Below the pieces are notes generated by a model. The model worked only from the letters and a program-made list of their open reading frames with translations. It was not told the DNA's origin and searched no databases. Shown here in pieces: positions 44,797 through 54,390 of a stretch of 64,000 nucleotides of DNA (position 1 is the stretch's first letter; every line of letters begins with the position of its first letter). Both the position numbers and the translations under genes were made by a program. Origin of the DNA: Paenibacillus sabuli (lineage in GTDB: Bacteria > Bacillota > Bacilli > Paenibacillales > Paenibacillaceae); contig NZ_JACXIZ010000027.1 in assembly GCF_014705605.1 (NCBI RefSeq), forward strand, positions 84,660 through 148,659, in the 5' to 3' direction.

Positions 44797-46044
44797 TCAT
44801 CCTTCCGATTGTCCAATTTTCGATGGGTTCGATTCGTCAAAGCGCAGCATATGACCCAGCTTCGCCTGTTTGGTATGCAAATAAAGACTGTTATCCTCGT
44901 TTTCCGTCATTTGCAGCGGCACTCGCTCCACCACTTCGATGCCATACCCCTCAAGTCCTTTAATTTTGCGCGGATTATTTGTCAGCAGCCGCATTTTGCT
45001 GACGCCGAGATCCCGCAAAATTTGCGCCCCGATCCCGTAATCGCGCAGATCGGGCGCAAAGCCCAATTTAAGATTCGCGTCGACGGTATCCAAGCCCTCT
45101 TCCTGCAGCTTGTACGCCCTCAGCTTGTTGACCAGGCCGATGCCGCGGCCTTCCTGGCGCATATACAGCAGCACGCCGCTGCCCGCCTCGGCGATCTGGC
45201 GAAGCGCCGCGTCGAGCTGGGGCCCGCAATCGCAGCGGTGGGAGTGGAACACGTCACCCGTCAAGCACTCCGAGTGCACCCGCACCAGCACCGGCGTATC
45301 GGGCGCGATCTCGCCCTTGACCATCGCCATATGCTCCTTGTCGTCGATCTGATTCGTATAGGCATAGGCCCGGAATACACCGTAATCGGTCGGCATCTTG
45401 ACGTCGACGATTCGCTCGACGAGCTTATCCTTCTCGTTGCGGTAGCGAATCAGCTCCTGAATCGTGATGAGCCGCAGCTCGTGCTTGCGCTTGAACGCGA
45501 TCAGATCGTGCAGGCGCGCCATCGTGCCGTCTTCCTTGATAATCTCGCAAATGACCGCAGCCGGCTCCGAGCCGCTCATTCGCGCCAGATCGATCGCCGC
45601 TTCGGTATGTCCGGCCCGGCGCAGCACGCCGCCGTCCTTGGCGATCAGCGGGAAAATGTGGCCCGGCTTGCGAAATTCGGTCGGCTTGGTCGCCGGGTCG
45701 ATCAGCGCCTTGACCGTCATCGCGCGCTCGGGAGCCGAGATTCCTGTCGTCGTGGAGCTGTGGTCGACCGATACTGTAAAAGCCGTGCCGTGGTAATCGG
45801 TGTTGTGCGCGACCATCGGCGGCAGCTCCAACTGCTCCGCGCGCTCCTGCGTGATCGGCACGCATACCAGACCGCGGGCCTCGGTAATCATGAAATTGAT
45901 TGTCTCCGGCGTCACCTTGTCCGCCAGGGCGATCAGGTCGCCCTCGTTCTCGCGATCCTCGTCGTCGACGACGATGACCGATTTGCCGGCCATCAGATCG
46001 GCCACCGCGGCCTCAATTGTATCGAATTGCGCATGTTCCTCCAT
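44797..46044 (-). CDS. ribBA: bifunctional 3,4-dihydroxy-2-butanone-4-phosphate synthase / GTP cyclohydrolase II
   Basis: 415 aa. N-terminal RibB domain with [12 protein letters not shown] and [14 protein letters not shown]-terminal RibA domain with zinc-binding Cys in [21 protein letters not shown] and [13 protein letters not shown]. It supplies both starting branches of riboflavin synthesis. ATG at 46044 follows GGAGG; stop overlaps the ribH ribosome site. Confidence 0.96.
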   Translation of the reverse strand: MEEHAQFDTIEAAVADLMAGKSVIVVDDEDRENEGDLIALADKVTPETINFMITEARGLVCVPITQERAEQLELPPMVAHNTDYHGTAFTVSVDHSSTTTGISAPERAMTVKALIDPATKPTEFRKPGHIFPLIAKDGGVLRRAGHTEAAIDLARMSGSEPAAVICEIIKEDGTMARLHDLIAFKRKHELRLITIQELIRYRNEKDKLVERIVDVKMPTDYGVFRAYAYTNQIDDKEHMAMVKGEIAPDTPVLVRVHSECLTGDVFHSHRCDCGPQLDAALRQIAEAGSGVLLYMRQEGRGIGLVNKLRAYKLQEEGLDTVDANLKLGFAPDLRDYGIGAQILRDLGVSKMRLLTNNPRKIKGLEGYGIEVVERVPLQMTENEDNSLYLHTKQAKLGHMLRFDESNPSKIGQSEG

Positions 46045-46064
46045 GTCTTCTTCCTCCCTCACGC

Positions 46065-46727
46065 TCACGCGAACCCGTGCTCGGCCAGAAACGCCGCCGA
46101 CAGGCCGCCGCTTTTGCCGGTATTCGGAGACGCGCTCCCGTACCTTAGCAAATGATCCACGTATTTGCCCAGAATATCGAGCTCCAAGTTGACCGTGTCG
46201 CCCGGTTGCTTGTGCTGCAGCGCGGTATGGGCCAAGGTATGCGGGATAATCGACGCCTCCAGCGTCTCGCCGTCCACGCCCGCCACCGTCAGGCTGATGC
46301 CGTCGATGCAGATCGACCCTTGCGGCACGATATAGCGCATCGCCTCGGGGCCTGCGGGACGTACGCCGAAGCGCACCGCATTGTCCTCGCGGGTCCGTGC
46401 TGTAATCGTACCCGTCGTATCCGCATGCCCCTGCACGATATGCCCGCCGAAGCGCCCGCCCGCTGCCATGGCCCGCTCCAGGTTGACCGGCTGGCCCGGG
46501 CGCAGCTGGCCCAGATTGGAGTGGCGGTACGTCTGGGGCACCACATCCACGGTAAATTCAGCCGCGCTAGCGGCTACGACAGTCAGGCAAACGCCGTTGA
46601 CGGCGATGCTGTCGCCGAGCTTCACATCCTCCAGGACGACGGCAGCCGCAATCGTCAGCAGCATCGCTTCGCCCTGCCGCTCGGCGCGGCGCAGCGTCCC
46701 TACTTCTTCGATCAATCCGGTAAACAT
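46065..46727 (-). CDS. ribE: riboflavin synthase alpha chain
   Basis: 220 aa. Two lumazine-binding repeats: [12 protein letters not shown]...[13 protein letters not shown] and [16 protein letters not shown]...[13 protein letters not shown]. Dismutates lumazine to riboflavin. ATG at 46727 preceded by AGGAGGAG. Between ribD and ribBA. Confidence 0.96.
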   Translation of the reverse strand: MFTGLIEEVGTLRRAERQGEAMLLTIAAAVVLEDVKLGDSIAVNGVCLTVVAASAAEFTVDVVPQTYRHSNLGQLRPGQPVNLERAMAAGGRFGGHIVQGHADTTGTITARTREDNAVRFGVRPAGPEAMRYIVPQGSICIDGISLTVAGVDGETLEASIIPHTLAHTALQHKQPGDTVNLELDILGKYVDHLLRYGSASPNTGKSGGLSAAFLAEHGFA

Positions 46728-46762
46728 CGGCAACTCCTCCTCCGGTGACTCCGGCCCGACAT

Positions 46763-47857
46763 TCAGACCGGGTAAATCGGATATCCGCTGATGCACAGAT
46801 CGCCGCCGACGCGCTCGACCTCCATGCGATCCAATTGCACCGCGTCGGCCATGCGCTCCCACCCCTCCAGCTCAAAGCTGACGGGCGCGGACGCGCCGCC
46901 GATAATCTTGGGCGCAAAAAACAGCCTCAGCTTGTTGACCAGTCTAGCCTGCAGCATCGCTCCGTTGAGCCGTCCCCCGCCCTCGAGCAGGATCGAGCTG
47001 ATCTCCAGCTCCGCCAGCCGTCTCATCGCCAGTCTCAGGTCAACCTGTGGGCCGGCACCGCTGACAATGACGCGCACGCCAGCCTTCTCCAGCTCGCGCA
47101 GCTTGGCGCGATCGGCCCGCTCGGTGGTGAGCACGATCGTCCCGCTTGCGTTGTCACTGACGAGCCGCGAGGTGAGCGGCAGGCGCAGACGCGAGTCAGC
47201 GACGATGCGGCGGGGGCTGAGCCCCGGCACCGACAGCCGCGTCGTCAGCATCGGATCGTCGGTGAGCGCCGTGCCGACGCCGACCATGATGCCGTTGTGC
47301 CGATGACGCAGCGTATGCACGAGCTCCCTTGCCTTCGGTCCCGTCACCCACTGGCTGTCGCCGCTTTTGGCCGCGATTTTGCCGTCCAGCGTACTGGCTG
47401 TCTTCAAGGTCACGTAAGGCAAGCCGCTCGTAATAAATGCAATAAAATCTTCATTGAGCGCGCGCGCCTCCTGCTCCAGCACGCCGACGGCGACACCGAT
47501 GCCCTGCTCGCGCAGTCGCGCTATGCCTTGACCCGCCACCTTCGGATTCGGATCCTGCATGGCGATGACAACCTTGGCCGCCTTGGCCGCGATGATGCGC
47601 TCGCTGCAAGGCGGAGTGCGTCCGTGATGGCTGCAAGGCTCCAGCGTCACATAGACCGTGGCGCCCTCGGATTCGCGGCCTGCCATATCGAGCGCATGTA
47701 CCTCGGCATGCCCCTCGCCGCGCCGCAAGTGCGTCCCGACGCCGATGATGCGGCCGGCCTTGACGACGACGCAGCCGACGGCCGGATTGGCGCCGGTCTG
47801 CCCCTTCGTTCCTTCGGCCAGCTGCAGGGCCAGCCGCATGTAATGCTCGTCGTTCAA
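46763..47857 (-). CDS. ribD: bifunctional riboflavin deaminase/reductase RibD
   Basis: About 364 aa. N-terminal deaminase with zinc motifs GHAEVHAL and EPCSHHGRTPPC; C-terminal reductase with TASTLDGKIAAKSGDSQWVTG and ILLEGGGRLNGAML. First gene behind the FMN riboswitch. No ATG lies at the expected place: I chose TTG at 47857 (reading NDEHYMRLA), which matches the length of known RibD; TTG at 47869 or 47875 and ATG at 47839 are alternatives. The ribosome site would overlap the 3' side of the terminator, so translation also depends on that hairpin. Confidence 0.93.
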   Translation of the reverse strand: MNDEHYMRLALQLAEGTKGQTGANPAVGCVVVKAGRIIGVGTHLRRGEGHAEVHALDMAGRESEGATVYVTLEPCSHHGRTPPCSERIIAAKAAKVVIAMQDPNPKVAGQGIARLREQGIGVAVGVLEQEARALNEDFIAFITSGLPYVTLKTASTLDGKIAAKSGDSQWVTGPKARELVHTLRHRHNGIMVGVGTALTDDPMLTTRLSVPGLSPRRIVADSRLRLPLTSRLVSDNASGTIVLTTERADRAKLRELEKAGVRVIVSGAGPQVDLRLAMRRLAELEISSILLEGGGRLNGAMLQARLVNKLRLFFAPKIIGGASAPVSFELEGWERMADAVQLDRMEVERVGGDLCISGYPIYPV

Positions 47858-47872
47858 TATCTCGATCAACGC

Positions 47873-47907
47873 CAAAACACCCCCGGAAAGCGGCAGCTCT
47901 CCGGGGG
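47873..47907 (-). terminator. terminator of the FMN riboswitch
   Basis: On the minus strand CCCCCGGA and TCCGGGGG form an 8-bp stem with a 12-base loop; TGTTTT follows. It lies between the aptamer and ribD and is the expression platform. Confidence 0.85.
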
Positions 47908-48027
47908 CGGATGACAAAGGCGCGGCGACGCGAAACCGTGCGCAGCATATTCAAACAACGCTGCTACGAATGTGAAAAAAAGAACATTCGCAGCAACGCG
48001 CGGAATGAACCGGCGCCAGCGGCCTGC

Positions 48028-48181
48028 GTCTCCTTCTCCCATCCAGACTGTACTGTCGGTCCCGGACTTGCACCGGGTCAGCCGCGCCTCCGATACGGAC
48101 ACGCGGGTCACGGACTGACGATGGCGCGAATCGCGCCGCCGATCACCGTCGGTTGGGAATTGCACCCGACCCCGAAGGAAC
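48028..48181 (-). promoter_or_regulatory. FMN riboswitch (RFN element)
   Basis: On the minus strand the element starts TTCGGGGTCGGGTGCAATTC, continues with CCCAACCGACGGT and AGTCCGTGACCCG, and ends with GACCGACAGTACAGTCTGGA and TGGGAGAAGGA. All RFN core strings are present in order. It turns off ribD-ribE-ribBA-ribH when FMN is high. Confidence 0.97.
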
Positions 48182-48187
48182 TACGCA

Positions 48188-48215
48188 ATAATATGAAAAT
48201 AAAGAGTTCTTGCAG
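48188..48215 (-). promoter_or_regulatory. promoter of the rib operon
   Basis: On the minus strand CTGCAA (48210-48215) and TATTAT (48188-48193) are 16 bases apart, just ahead of the riboswitch. The -35 box is weak. Confidence 0.45.
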
Positions 48216-48244
48216 TTGTGAGAAATCGTATCATGTCCGCGTGC

Positions 48245-48287
48245 AAAAAGCAAGGCGCGGCAGCAGGCCGGGCCTGCTCCCAGCGCC
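48245..48287 (-). terminator. probable terminator after ppiB
   Basis: GCAGGC/GCCTGC with outer GGCGC/GCGCC arms, followed by TTGCTTTTT on the minus strand, 39 bases after ppiB. Confidence 0.55.
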
Positions 48288-48325
48288 TGGATGCGGTTCC
48301 CCGTCGAGGAAAGCCGCATGCGCAT

Positions 48326-48757
48326 TTACGCCTCGGACACCTGCACCTTCTCCATCCGGTCGCGACCGGTAAAGGCGTCGACGTGCTCCATGCCCTTGGT
48401 CACCTGGCCGAATACCGTGTGCTGGCCGTCGAGATGCGGCTGCGGCTGGTAGCAAATATAGAACTGGCTACCGCCTGTGTTGCGGCCGGCATGCGCCATC
48501 GCCAGCGTGCCGCGTTGATGCTTGTTGTCATTGATCTCGCAATCGATCTGATACCCCGGGCCGCCGGCTCCGGTGCCGTCGGGGCAGCCGCCCTGCGCAA
48601 CGAATCCCGGAATGACGCGGTGAAACGTCAGGTTGTCGTAAAAACCGCCGTTCGCCAGCTTTTCAAAGTTGGCGACGGTGTTAGGGGCATCCTTGTCGAA
48701 CAGGTCGATGACGATTTCGCCGCCGCCCTCCATCGTAATTTTAGCCTGCTTGGCCAT
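48326..48757 (-). CDS. ppiB: cyclophilin-type peptidyl-prolyl isomerase
   Basis: 143 aa. Short cytoplasmic cyclophilin with active-site stretch [36 protein letters not shown] and [19 protein letters not shown] at 48757 follows GGAGTG. In B. subtilis ppiB also lies near the rib and lysA genes. Confidence 0.95.
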   Translation of the reverse strand: MAKQAKITMEGGGEIVIDLFDKDAPNTVANFEKLANGGFYDNLTFHRVIPGFVAQGGCPDGTGAGGPGYQIDCEINDNKHQRGTLAMAHAGRNTGGSQFYICYQPQPHLDGQHTVFGQVTKGMEHVDAFTGRDRMEKVQVSEA

Positions 48758-48827
48758 CGCAATCACTCCACTTTGCTTTATTGCACAGCCGCGCTTGGGC
48801 CCCGTGCTCGTCCTATCATACTATACT

Positions 48828-50159
48828 TTACTTCGCCATGGAAGGCTTCTTGAGGCGCGCCGGCATGACGTCGTTGCCGACGATATCGTCAAACGACTCT
48901 CGCTTGACGGCCAGATCGGCTTGTCCGTCCTTGACGAAGACGACTGCGGGACGGCGAATCCGGTTGTAATTGCTGGCCATGGCATAATTGTACGCGCCGG
49001 TACAGAAGACCGCCAGCAGATCGCCGCGCTGCACGCGCGGCAGCTCCAGATCCCAGATCAGCATATCGCCGCTCTCGCAGCACTTGCCCGCTACGGATAC
49101 CGTCTCTTCCGCCGCCTCGTCCGCACGATTCGCCAGCACGGCCTCGTACTTGGATTCGTAGAGCGCCGGACGCGGGTTGTCGGTCATGCCCCCGTCCACG
49201 GCGATATACTTGCGGACACCGGGAATTTCCTTGCTCGTGCCGACGGTGTACAGCGTCGTGCCGGCATCGCCGACGATGCTGCGGCCCGGCTCGACCCAGA
49301 TCTCCGGCAGCGGGTACGAGGCCGCGGAGAAGTTGGAGATGATGGCGTCGGTGATCGCTTGGACGTACTCTGCAACCGGCAACGGCTTATCCTCCTCGGT
49401 ATAGCGAATGCCGAATCCGCCGCCGAGATTGATGACGCTGAAGGTCAAGCCGAGCTTGCGGTTGATCTCGACCGCGAAGTCCGCGACCTTGTCCACGGCC
49501 ATGCGAAAGCCCTCGACCTCAAAAATTTGCGAGCCGATATGCGAATGCACGCCCAGAATCTTGAGGTTGGCGAGCTTCATGCCATGCTCGATGGCGCTGT
49601 AGGCCGAGCCGTTGCCAAGGTCAAAGCCGAACTTGGAATCCTGCTGGCCGGTCGAAATGTAATCATGCGTGTGCGCTTCTACGCCCGGCGTAATGCGCAG
49701 CAGAATGTTGACGGTCTTTCCCTTGTCCGCCGCCAGCGCATTGAGCAGCTCGAGCTCGATGAAGTTGTCGACGACGAAGCAGCCGATGTCGGCGTCGAGC
49801 GCCATGTCGATCTCATCCGGCGTCTTGTTGTTGCCGTGGAAATGAATGCGCTGCGCCGGGAAGCCCGCCTTGAGCGCGGTATGCAGCTCGCCGTCAGAGA
49901 CGACGTCCAGCGACATGTCCTCCTCCTCGGCGATGGCGCACATCGCCATCACGCAGAACGCCTTGCTGGCATACGCCACCTGGAAGCGCAGACCGGACGC
50001 GCGGAACGCCTCCACGTACTCGCGCGCCCGCTGTCGAACAAGCGCCTCGTCTACAATATAGAGCGGCGTGCCGTATTCGGCCGCAAGCGCCTGTGTGTCG
50101 CAGCCGCCAATGTTCAAATGTCCGTTATCGTCGATTGTACTCGTACCGTGCAAATACAT
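48828..50159 (-). CDS. lysA: diaminopimelate decarboxylase
   Basis: 443 aa. PLP enzyme that makes L-lysine. PLP Lys in QVAYASKAFC; HSHIGSQIF, NLGGGFGIRYTEED, EPGRSIVGDAG, GKCCESGDML and CTGAYNYAMASNYN are present. MYLHG at 50159 matches the start of B. subtilis LysA and has GGAGGG 10 bases upstream. Downstream of spoVAF, as in Bacillus. Confidence 0.96.
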   Translation of the reverse strand: MYLHGTSTIDDNGHLNIGGCDTQALAAEYGTPLYIVDEALVRQRAREYVEAFRASGLRFQVAYASKAFCVMAMCAIAEEEDMSLDVVSDGELHTALKAGFPAQRIHFHGNNKTPDEIDMALDADIGCFVVDNFIELELLNALAADKGKTVNILLRITPGVEAHTHDYISTGQQDSKFGFDLGNGSAYSAIEHGMKLANLKILGVHSHIGSQIFEVEGFRMAVDKVADFAVEINRKLGLTFSVINLGGGFGIRYTEEDKPLPVAEYVQAITDAIISNFSAASYPLPEIWVEPGRSIVGDAGTTLYTVGTSKEIPGVRKYIAVDGGMTDNPRPALYESKYEAVLANRADEAAEETVSVAGKCCESGDMLIWDLELPRVQRGDLLAVFCTGAYNYAMASNYNRIRRPAVVFVKDGQADLAVKRESFDDIVGNDVMPARLKKPSMAK

Positions 50160-50294
50160 ATGTGCCATTCCCTCCGCTTGTACCGTAATCGGGCAGTCGG
50201 ACCTACCCATTGTCCTCAGTATACCTTAACACGGCAGGCAAGCGAAATGGATAATTACGCACATCATTTGCATTTTTTCATTTCGGTTTGTTTT

Positions 50295-51977
50295 TCATTT
50301 CGCCTTGCCCGGCATCTTGTCCCGTTGCTGCGGACGCAGCAGATTGGGGCGCTGACGGCTGAGCAGCACAGGCTTGCGAATGAGAATCGCCAGCATCGCG
50401 CGCGCGTCGAAGGGAATGAACGGCCACATGTACGGACGATTGAAGGAACGCTCCAGCACGAGCAAGACCAGGATGGCCGTACTGACGACGACGAAGCCCG
50501 GCACCGAGAAGAGGGCGACGGCGATAATCAGCACGATGCGTACGATCCGATTGGCCAAGCCGAGCTCGTAGCTGGGCGTGGCGAACATGCCGATCGCCGC
50601 GATCGCCATATACAAGACGACCTCGTTAATGAACAAGCCGGTCTGGACGGCGATGTCGCCGATCAGGATGGCGGCGACGAGCGACATCGCCGCGGCCAGC
50701 GGCGTCGGCGTATGCACCGCCGCCAGCCGCATCAGATCGACGCCGATCTCGACCAGCAAAAATTGCAGAAAGAGCGGGATCTTCCCCACTTCCTGCGGTC
50801 CGATAAAAGCCAGCGAAGCAGGCTTGAGATCGGGCTGAATCACGAATAAAAACCAAAGCGGAAGCAAAAACAAAGACGCAAAGATGCCGAAGTAGCGCAC
50901 CCACCTCAGGTAGGTCCCGATAAACGGCGTCTGGCGATTCTCCTCCGCATGCTGCACCAAATCGAAGAACGTCGTCGGCAGCAGCATGACGCTGGGCGTC
51001 GTATCGACGAATACGGCCACGCTGCCTTCCAGCAGCTGCGCGGCCACTACGTCCGGACGCTCGGAATAACGAACGAGCGGATACGGGTTCCAGCCGCGCT
51101 TGACCGTCGCTTCCTCGAGCTGCTTGTCCGCCAGCGGCAAGCCGTCGAGCTTGACGGCCTTCAGCTTGCTGCGGATCGCTTCGACGAGCTCCGGATCGGC
51201 TATATCCTCGATGTAGGAGATGGAGACGTCCGTCTTCGTACGCCGGCCGATCTGCATGATCTCGTAGCGCAGGCCCGGGTCGCGCAGCCGGCGGCGTACA
51301 AGCGACACGTTGACCATCAACGTCTCGACGAAGCCGTCGCGGCTGCCCCGCACCACCCGCTCCAGTGTCGGCTCCTCCGGATTGCGTCCGGGGAAATTTT
51401 TGGCGTCGATCAGGAGCACGGTGCCCTCCCGCTCCACGAACAGGCCCGCCGCGCCGGCGAGCACGGCCGCGACCGCATCGTGGAACTTGGTCTCCTTGTC
51501 CACCTGCACCGCCGGCACGTAATGCGTAAAGAAAGCATGGAGCGCATCGCCGGACAACTGCTCCGGCTGCAGATAGGTCAGTCGCTTGAGCACCTCGGTA
51601 AGCACGTCGTCTTTGACCAGTCCGTTCATGAAGAAGAGCAGCGTACGGCGCTCGCCGAACGTCATCTCGCGCGCGACGACGTCGAAGCTCGCGCCAAGTC
51701 CGATCTCGCGCTCCAGCATGACGCGAAATTCGTCCAGGCTGCCCGGTACCGGCAACGCGTCCGCGCCCTCCTCCTTGTCCCCCTCCGCCGGTTCAGACTG
51801 ATCGTCGTGCCGAGGAGGCGCCCCATTGCCGTATTTCTTGCGCTGCTCGTCCGGCGCAGCGTCCGCGCTCGCGTCTTGAGACGAATATTGGTTCAGATCG
51901 AGCATCGTTTCGCCGTTCGGCAGACCCGTCTCTTCCTTGCCGCTGCGCTGCAGCTCATCTCCGTTGCGTACATACAT
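50295..51977 (-). CDS. spoVAF: stage V sporulation protein AF (GerA-family)
   Basis: 560 aa. A GerA A-subunit homologue, with soluble domain (VVRGSRDGFVETLMVNVSLVRRRLRDP, RTKTDVSISYIEDIAD) and about five membrane segments. In Bacillus SpoVAF works with the small FigP/D-type proteins and germinant receptors to amplify ion release at germination. The first ~75 residues are a polar, acidic extension. ATG at 51977 is preceded by AAGGAGG. It follows spoVAB after 13 bases with no spoVAC, AD or AE gene between. Confidence 0.93.
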   Translation of the reverse strand: MYVRNGDELQRSGKEETGLPNGETMLDLNQYSSQDASADAAPDEQRKKYGNGAPPRHDDQSEPAEGDKEEGADALPVPGSLDEFRVMLEREIGLGASFDVVAREMTFGERRTLLFFMNGLVKDDVLTEVLKRLTYLQPEQLSGDALHAFFTHYVPAVQVDKETKFHDAVAAVLAGAAGLFVEREGTVLLIDAKNFPGRNPEEPTLERVVRGSRDGFVETLMVNVSLVRRRLRDPGLRYEIMQIGRRTKTDVSISYIEDIADPELVEAIRSKLKAVKLDGLPLADKQLEEATVKRGWNPYPLVRYSERPDVVAAQLLEGSVAVFVDTTPSVMLLPTTFFDLVQHAEENRQTPFIGTYLRWVRYFGIFASLFLLPLWFLFVIQPDLKPASLAFIGPQEVGKIPLFLQFLLVEIGVDLMRLAAVHTPTPLAAAMSLVAAILIGDIAVQTGLFINEVVLYMAIAAIGMFATPSYELGLANRIVRIVLIIAVALFSVPGFVVVSTAILVLLVLERSFNRPYMWPFIPFDARAMLAILIRKPVLLSRQRPNLLRPQQRDKMPGKAK

Positions 51978-51990
51978 CTGCGCGCCCTCC

Positions 51991-52431
51991 TTACCATTGA
52001 TAGACCAGCCAATCGAACAGCGAGCCCGCGATCTTGCCGAGCACCATCGCCAGCAGCAGCGCGACCAGATAATGGCCGATGCGCAGCCGCTTGGCCAGGA
52101 TCGGCAGCACGTTCATGACCTCTGTCAGCGCCGCCGCGAGCATGCCGACGAACATGCCGTCCAGCAGTCCGATGCCCGCGAGCGGGAGTCGTCCGGCCAG
52201 TCCCAGCGCGAGGTGCCAATCGAAAAAGTCGACACAGGTCCAAAACACGGCCCCGCCGACAAGCGCCGATTCGAACCATGCCGACCTGCGATAGGCAAAT
52301 GCCAGCTGCGCAAGCCGCGGGATCAGGTCGAATACGACTAGCAGCGCCACCAGACCGCTGCCGACGGCCAGTCCGCCGGCAGCGCCGAGCAGCGCCAAAA
52401 AGGCGCGCGCTGTCCAGTCGGCGACCGTCAC
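51991..52431 (-). CDS. spoVAB: stage V sporulation protein AB
   Basis: 146 aa with about four membrane segments (GGLAVGSGLVALLVVFDLIPRLAQ at the start, GIGLLDGMFVGMLAAALTEVMNVLPI in the middle). Part of the spore dipicolinate channel system. GTG start overlaps the spoVAA stop. Confidence 0.92.
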   Translation of the reverse strand: MTVADWTARAFLALLGAAGGLAVGSGLVALLVVFDLIPRLAQLAFAYRRSAWFESALVGGAVFWTCVDFFDWHLALGLAGRLPLAGIGLLDGMFVGMLAAALTEVMNVLPILAKRLRIGHYLVALLLAMVLGKIAGSLFDWLVYQW

Positions 52432-53057
52432 GCGTCCTCATCCCCTTGTTTTTTACGCATTTCGTCGGCGATGACATAGGCGTTGACGTTCTCCTGATAC
52501 ATGTACATTTCGACCTCCAGCGGATTGGGCTCGTCATTGAATCGCTTGCGCAGGAGGTGATTAAAAAACAGCAGCATGCCCGCCCCGAGGCCGAAGGAAT
52601 ACGGAATCTGAAACCATAGCGGGTGCGCCTGCGGCTGCCCCGTGACCAGCTCGGAGATGCGCACGTGCACCTCCTTCATGCTGACATCTTCATGAAAGTT
52701 CATAATCGCCAGGCCGGCGCCGAAAAACAGCAGCAGCCAGGCAAAGATCAGCATCGGCACAAGCGGACGGCGCGGCCGCTCCGCGATCGTCACGAGCACC
52801 TGCGGCTCGCCGTAGGGCTCGATCTGAAGCCCCGGACGAAGCTCGTGAATCCGCCTCACGATGTGCAACAGATCAATGACATAGCGATTGCCGTCCTCCG
52901 GACGGTGCGCATATACGATCAAGTCCGCCAGCCGCCGCTGCAGCTGCGGCTCCGCCGCCAGCGCCGCCGCCTGGCCGAGCCGGACCGTCTGGCCGGGGCG
53001 GATCGCCAGCCGCTTGCGCAGCCGCAGATAGAGCACAGGCGTTTCGTTTTTTTCCAT
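52428..53057 (-). CDS. spoVAA: stage V sporulation protein AA
   Basis: 209 aa. N-terminal soluble part (VLYLRLRKRLAIRPGQTVRLGQAA) and two membrane segments (PMLIFAWLLLFFGAGLAIMNFHEDVSM and FQIPYSFGLGAGMLLFFNHLL). Forespore inner-membrane protein of the SpoVA complex. First gene of a forespore operon. Confidence 0.93.
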   Translation of the reverse strand: MEKNETPVLYLRLRKRLAIRPGQTVRLGQAAALAAEPQLQRRLADLIVYAHRPEDGNRYVIDLLHIVRRIHELRPGLQIEPYGEPQVLVTIAERPRRPLVPMLIFAWLLLFFGAGLAIMNFHEDVSMKEVHVRISELVTGQPQAHPLWFQIPYSFGLGAGMLLFFNHLLRKRFNDEPNPLEVEMYMYQENVNAYVIADEMRKKQGDEDA

Positions 53058-53093
53058 TGCGGGTCATCCCTTTGGTTCTTAGCGTGATAGGGG

Positions 53094-53123
53094 TAGTATG
53101 AGAAATCAAGGCGGCGGGTACCC
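53094..53123 (-). promoter_or_regulatory. candidate sigma-G promoter of spoVAA operon
   Basis: CATACTA (53094-53100) fits the sigma-G -10 box exactly; GGGTA 18 bases upstream (53119-53123) is a partial -35. spoVA is sigma-G dependent in B. subtilis. Confidence 0.5.
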
Positions 53124-53138
53124 ATAGGCAGGCGCGGT

Positions 53139-53186
53139 AAAAAAAACCAAGGACCAGCCGCGCGTCAAAGCGCGATCTGGTCCTTG
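53139..53186 (-). terminator. sigF: intrinsic terminator overlapping the end of sigF
   Basis: AAGGACCAG and CTGGTCCTT form a 9-bp stem with extra pairs CGCGC/GCGCG inside, followed by eight T. The 5' arm is part of the last sigF codons (before the TGA at 53165-53167). Confidence 0.9.
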
Positions 53187-53920
53187 ATGTTTTGCAATAT
53201 TTTTTTCTCCAGCCTCGACACCTGCACCTGCGAAATGCCGAGCCTGGCGGCCACCTCCGATTGCGTCTGATCGCGATAGTAGCGCAAGTATACAATCAGA
53301 CGCTCCCGCTCGGACAATGCTTCGATCGCCTCCGACAGCGCCAGCTTGTCGAACCATTTTTCCTGACCGTCGTCCGCGATCTGGTCCATCAGGGTGATCG
53401 GGTCACCGTCGTTTTCAAACACGGTCTCATGGATCGAGGAAGGCGGCTTGTTCGCCTCCTGGGCGAACACTACCTCCTCCGGAGTCAGCGACAGGGCCTC
53501 CGCCACCTCCTTGATGGTGGGCAGCCGTCCCATCGTTTTGGAGAGCTCGTCCTTTGTTTTGCGGACTTTATTGGCCAGCTCCTTGAGCGAGCGGCTCACC
53601 TTGAGCGTGCCGTCGTCGCGCAGGAAACGCTGAATCTCGCCGATAATCATCGGCACCGCGTACGTGGAGAATTTGACGTCGTACGACAGGTCGAATTTGT
53701 CCACCGACTTGAGCAGGCCGATGCAGCCAATCTGGAACAGATCCTCGGGATCGTACCCGCGGTTAATGAAGCGCTGCACCACGGACCATACGAGCCGCAT
53801 GTTACACTGGACCAGCGTATCGCGGGCCACGTTGTCCCCTGATTGGCTGAGCATGATGAGGCGTTTGACTTCGGAATCGTCCAGATAGCGCTGCGACGTT
53901 TTTTTCAGATCGACTTCCAT
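53165..53920 (-). CDS. sigF: RNA polymerase sporulation sigma factor SigF
   Basis: 251 aa. First forespore sigma factor. Region 2 (MRLVWSVVQRFINRGYDPEDLFQIGCIGLLKSVDKFD), region 3 and region 4 helix-turn-helix (SQSEVAARLGISQVQVSRLEKK-type end, here TQSEVAARL and SQVQVSRLEKK). Held by SpoIIAB until SpoIIAA frees it. ATG at 53920 is preferred to a TTG three codons earlier. Third gene of the spoIIA operon. Confidence 0.97.
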   Translation of the reverse strand: MEVDLKKTSQRYLDDSEVKRLIMLSQSGDNVARDTLVQCNMRLVWSVVQRFINRGYDPEDLFQIGCIGLLKSVDKFDLSYDVKFSTYAVPMIIGEIQRFLRDDGTLKVSRSLKELANKVRKTKDELSKTMGRLPTIKEVAEALSLTPEEVVFAQEANKPPSSIHETVFENDGDPITLMDQIADDGQEKWFDKLALSEAIEALSERERLIVYLRYYRDQTQSEVAARLGISQVQVSRLEKKILQNIKDQIAL

Positions 53921-53940
53921 GAGGCTCAACCCCTATGCGC

Positions 53941-54390
53941 CTAATTGTACAGCGCTTTTTTCGATTCGATGCGCTTCATCATGCGGATTTCCGTCCCCTT
54001 GTCCTCGCCGCTCACGACTTCGAAGCGGTCCATGAAATTTTCCATGATCGTGAACCCCATCCCGGAGCGTTCGAGCTCGGGCTTGGACGTATACAGCGGC
54101 TGACGGGCCAAATCGAGATCCTCGATGCCCCTTCCCTCGTCCTTGATCGTGATCGAGACGGTGTCGACCTCGATGGAAGCTTCGATGCGAATCGTACCGC
54201 CGGGATCTTCCTCGTACCCGTGAATAATTGCGTTGGTCACCGCTTCGGAGACGACCGTTTTCAGATCGTTCAGCTCTTCCAGCGTCGGATCGAGCTGGGA
54301 GACAAAAGCGGCCACCGCGACGCGGGCAAAAGCCTCGTTTTCGGAACGGCTTGCAAACGAAAGCGTCATAAAATTCGTCGTTTCGCTCAT
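53941..54390 (-). CDS. spoIIAB: anti-sigma-F factor SpoIIAB
   Basis: 149 aa. GHKL-fold kinase with N box [22 protein letters not shown] and [12 protein letters not shown]. Phosphorylates SpoIIAA and binds sigma-F. Start overlaps the spoIIAA stop (ATGA). Confidence 0.97.
   Translation of the reverse strand: MSETTNFMTLSFASRSENEAFARVAVAAFVSQLDPTLEELNDLKTVVSEAVTNAIIHGYEEDPGGTIRIEASIEVDTVSITIKDEGRGIEDLDLARQPLYTSKPELERSGMGFTIMENFMDRFEVVSGEDKGTEIRMMKRIESKKALYN

Noticed and set aside
48669..50849. 726-codon plus-strand open frame
   Set aside because: Antisense to lysA and spoVAF. Codon pattern is that of the reverse complement of real genes.
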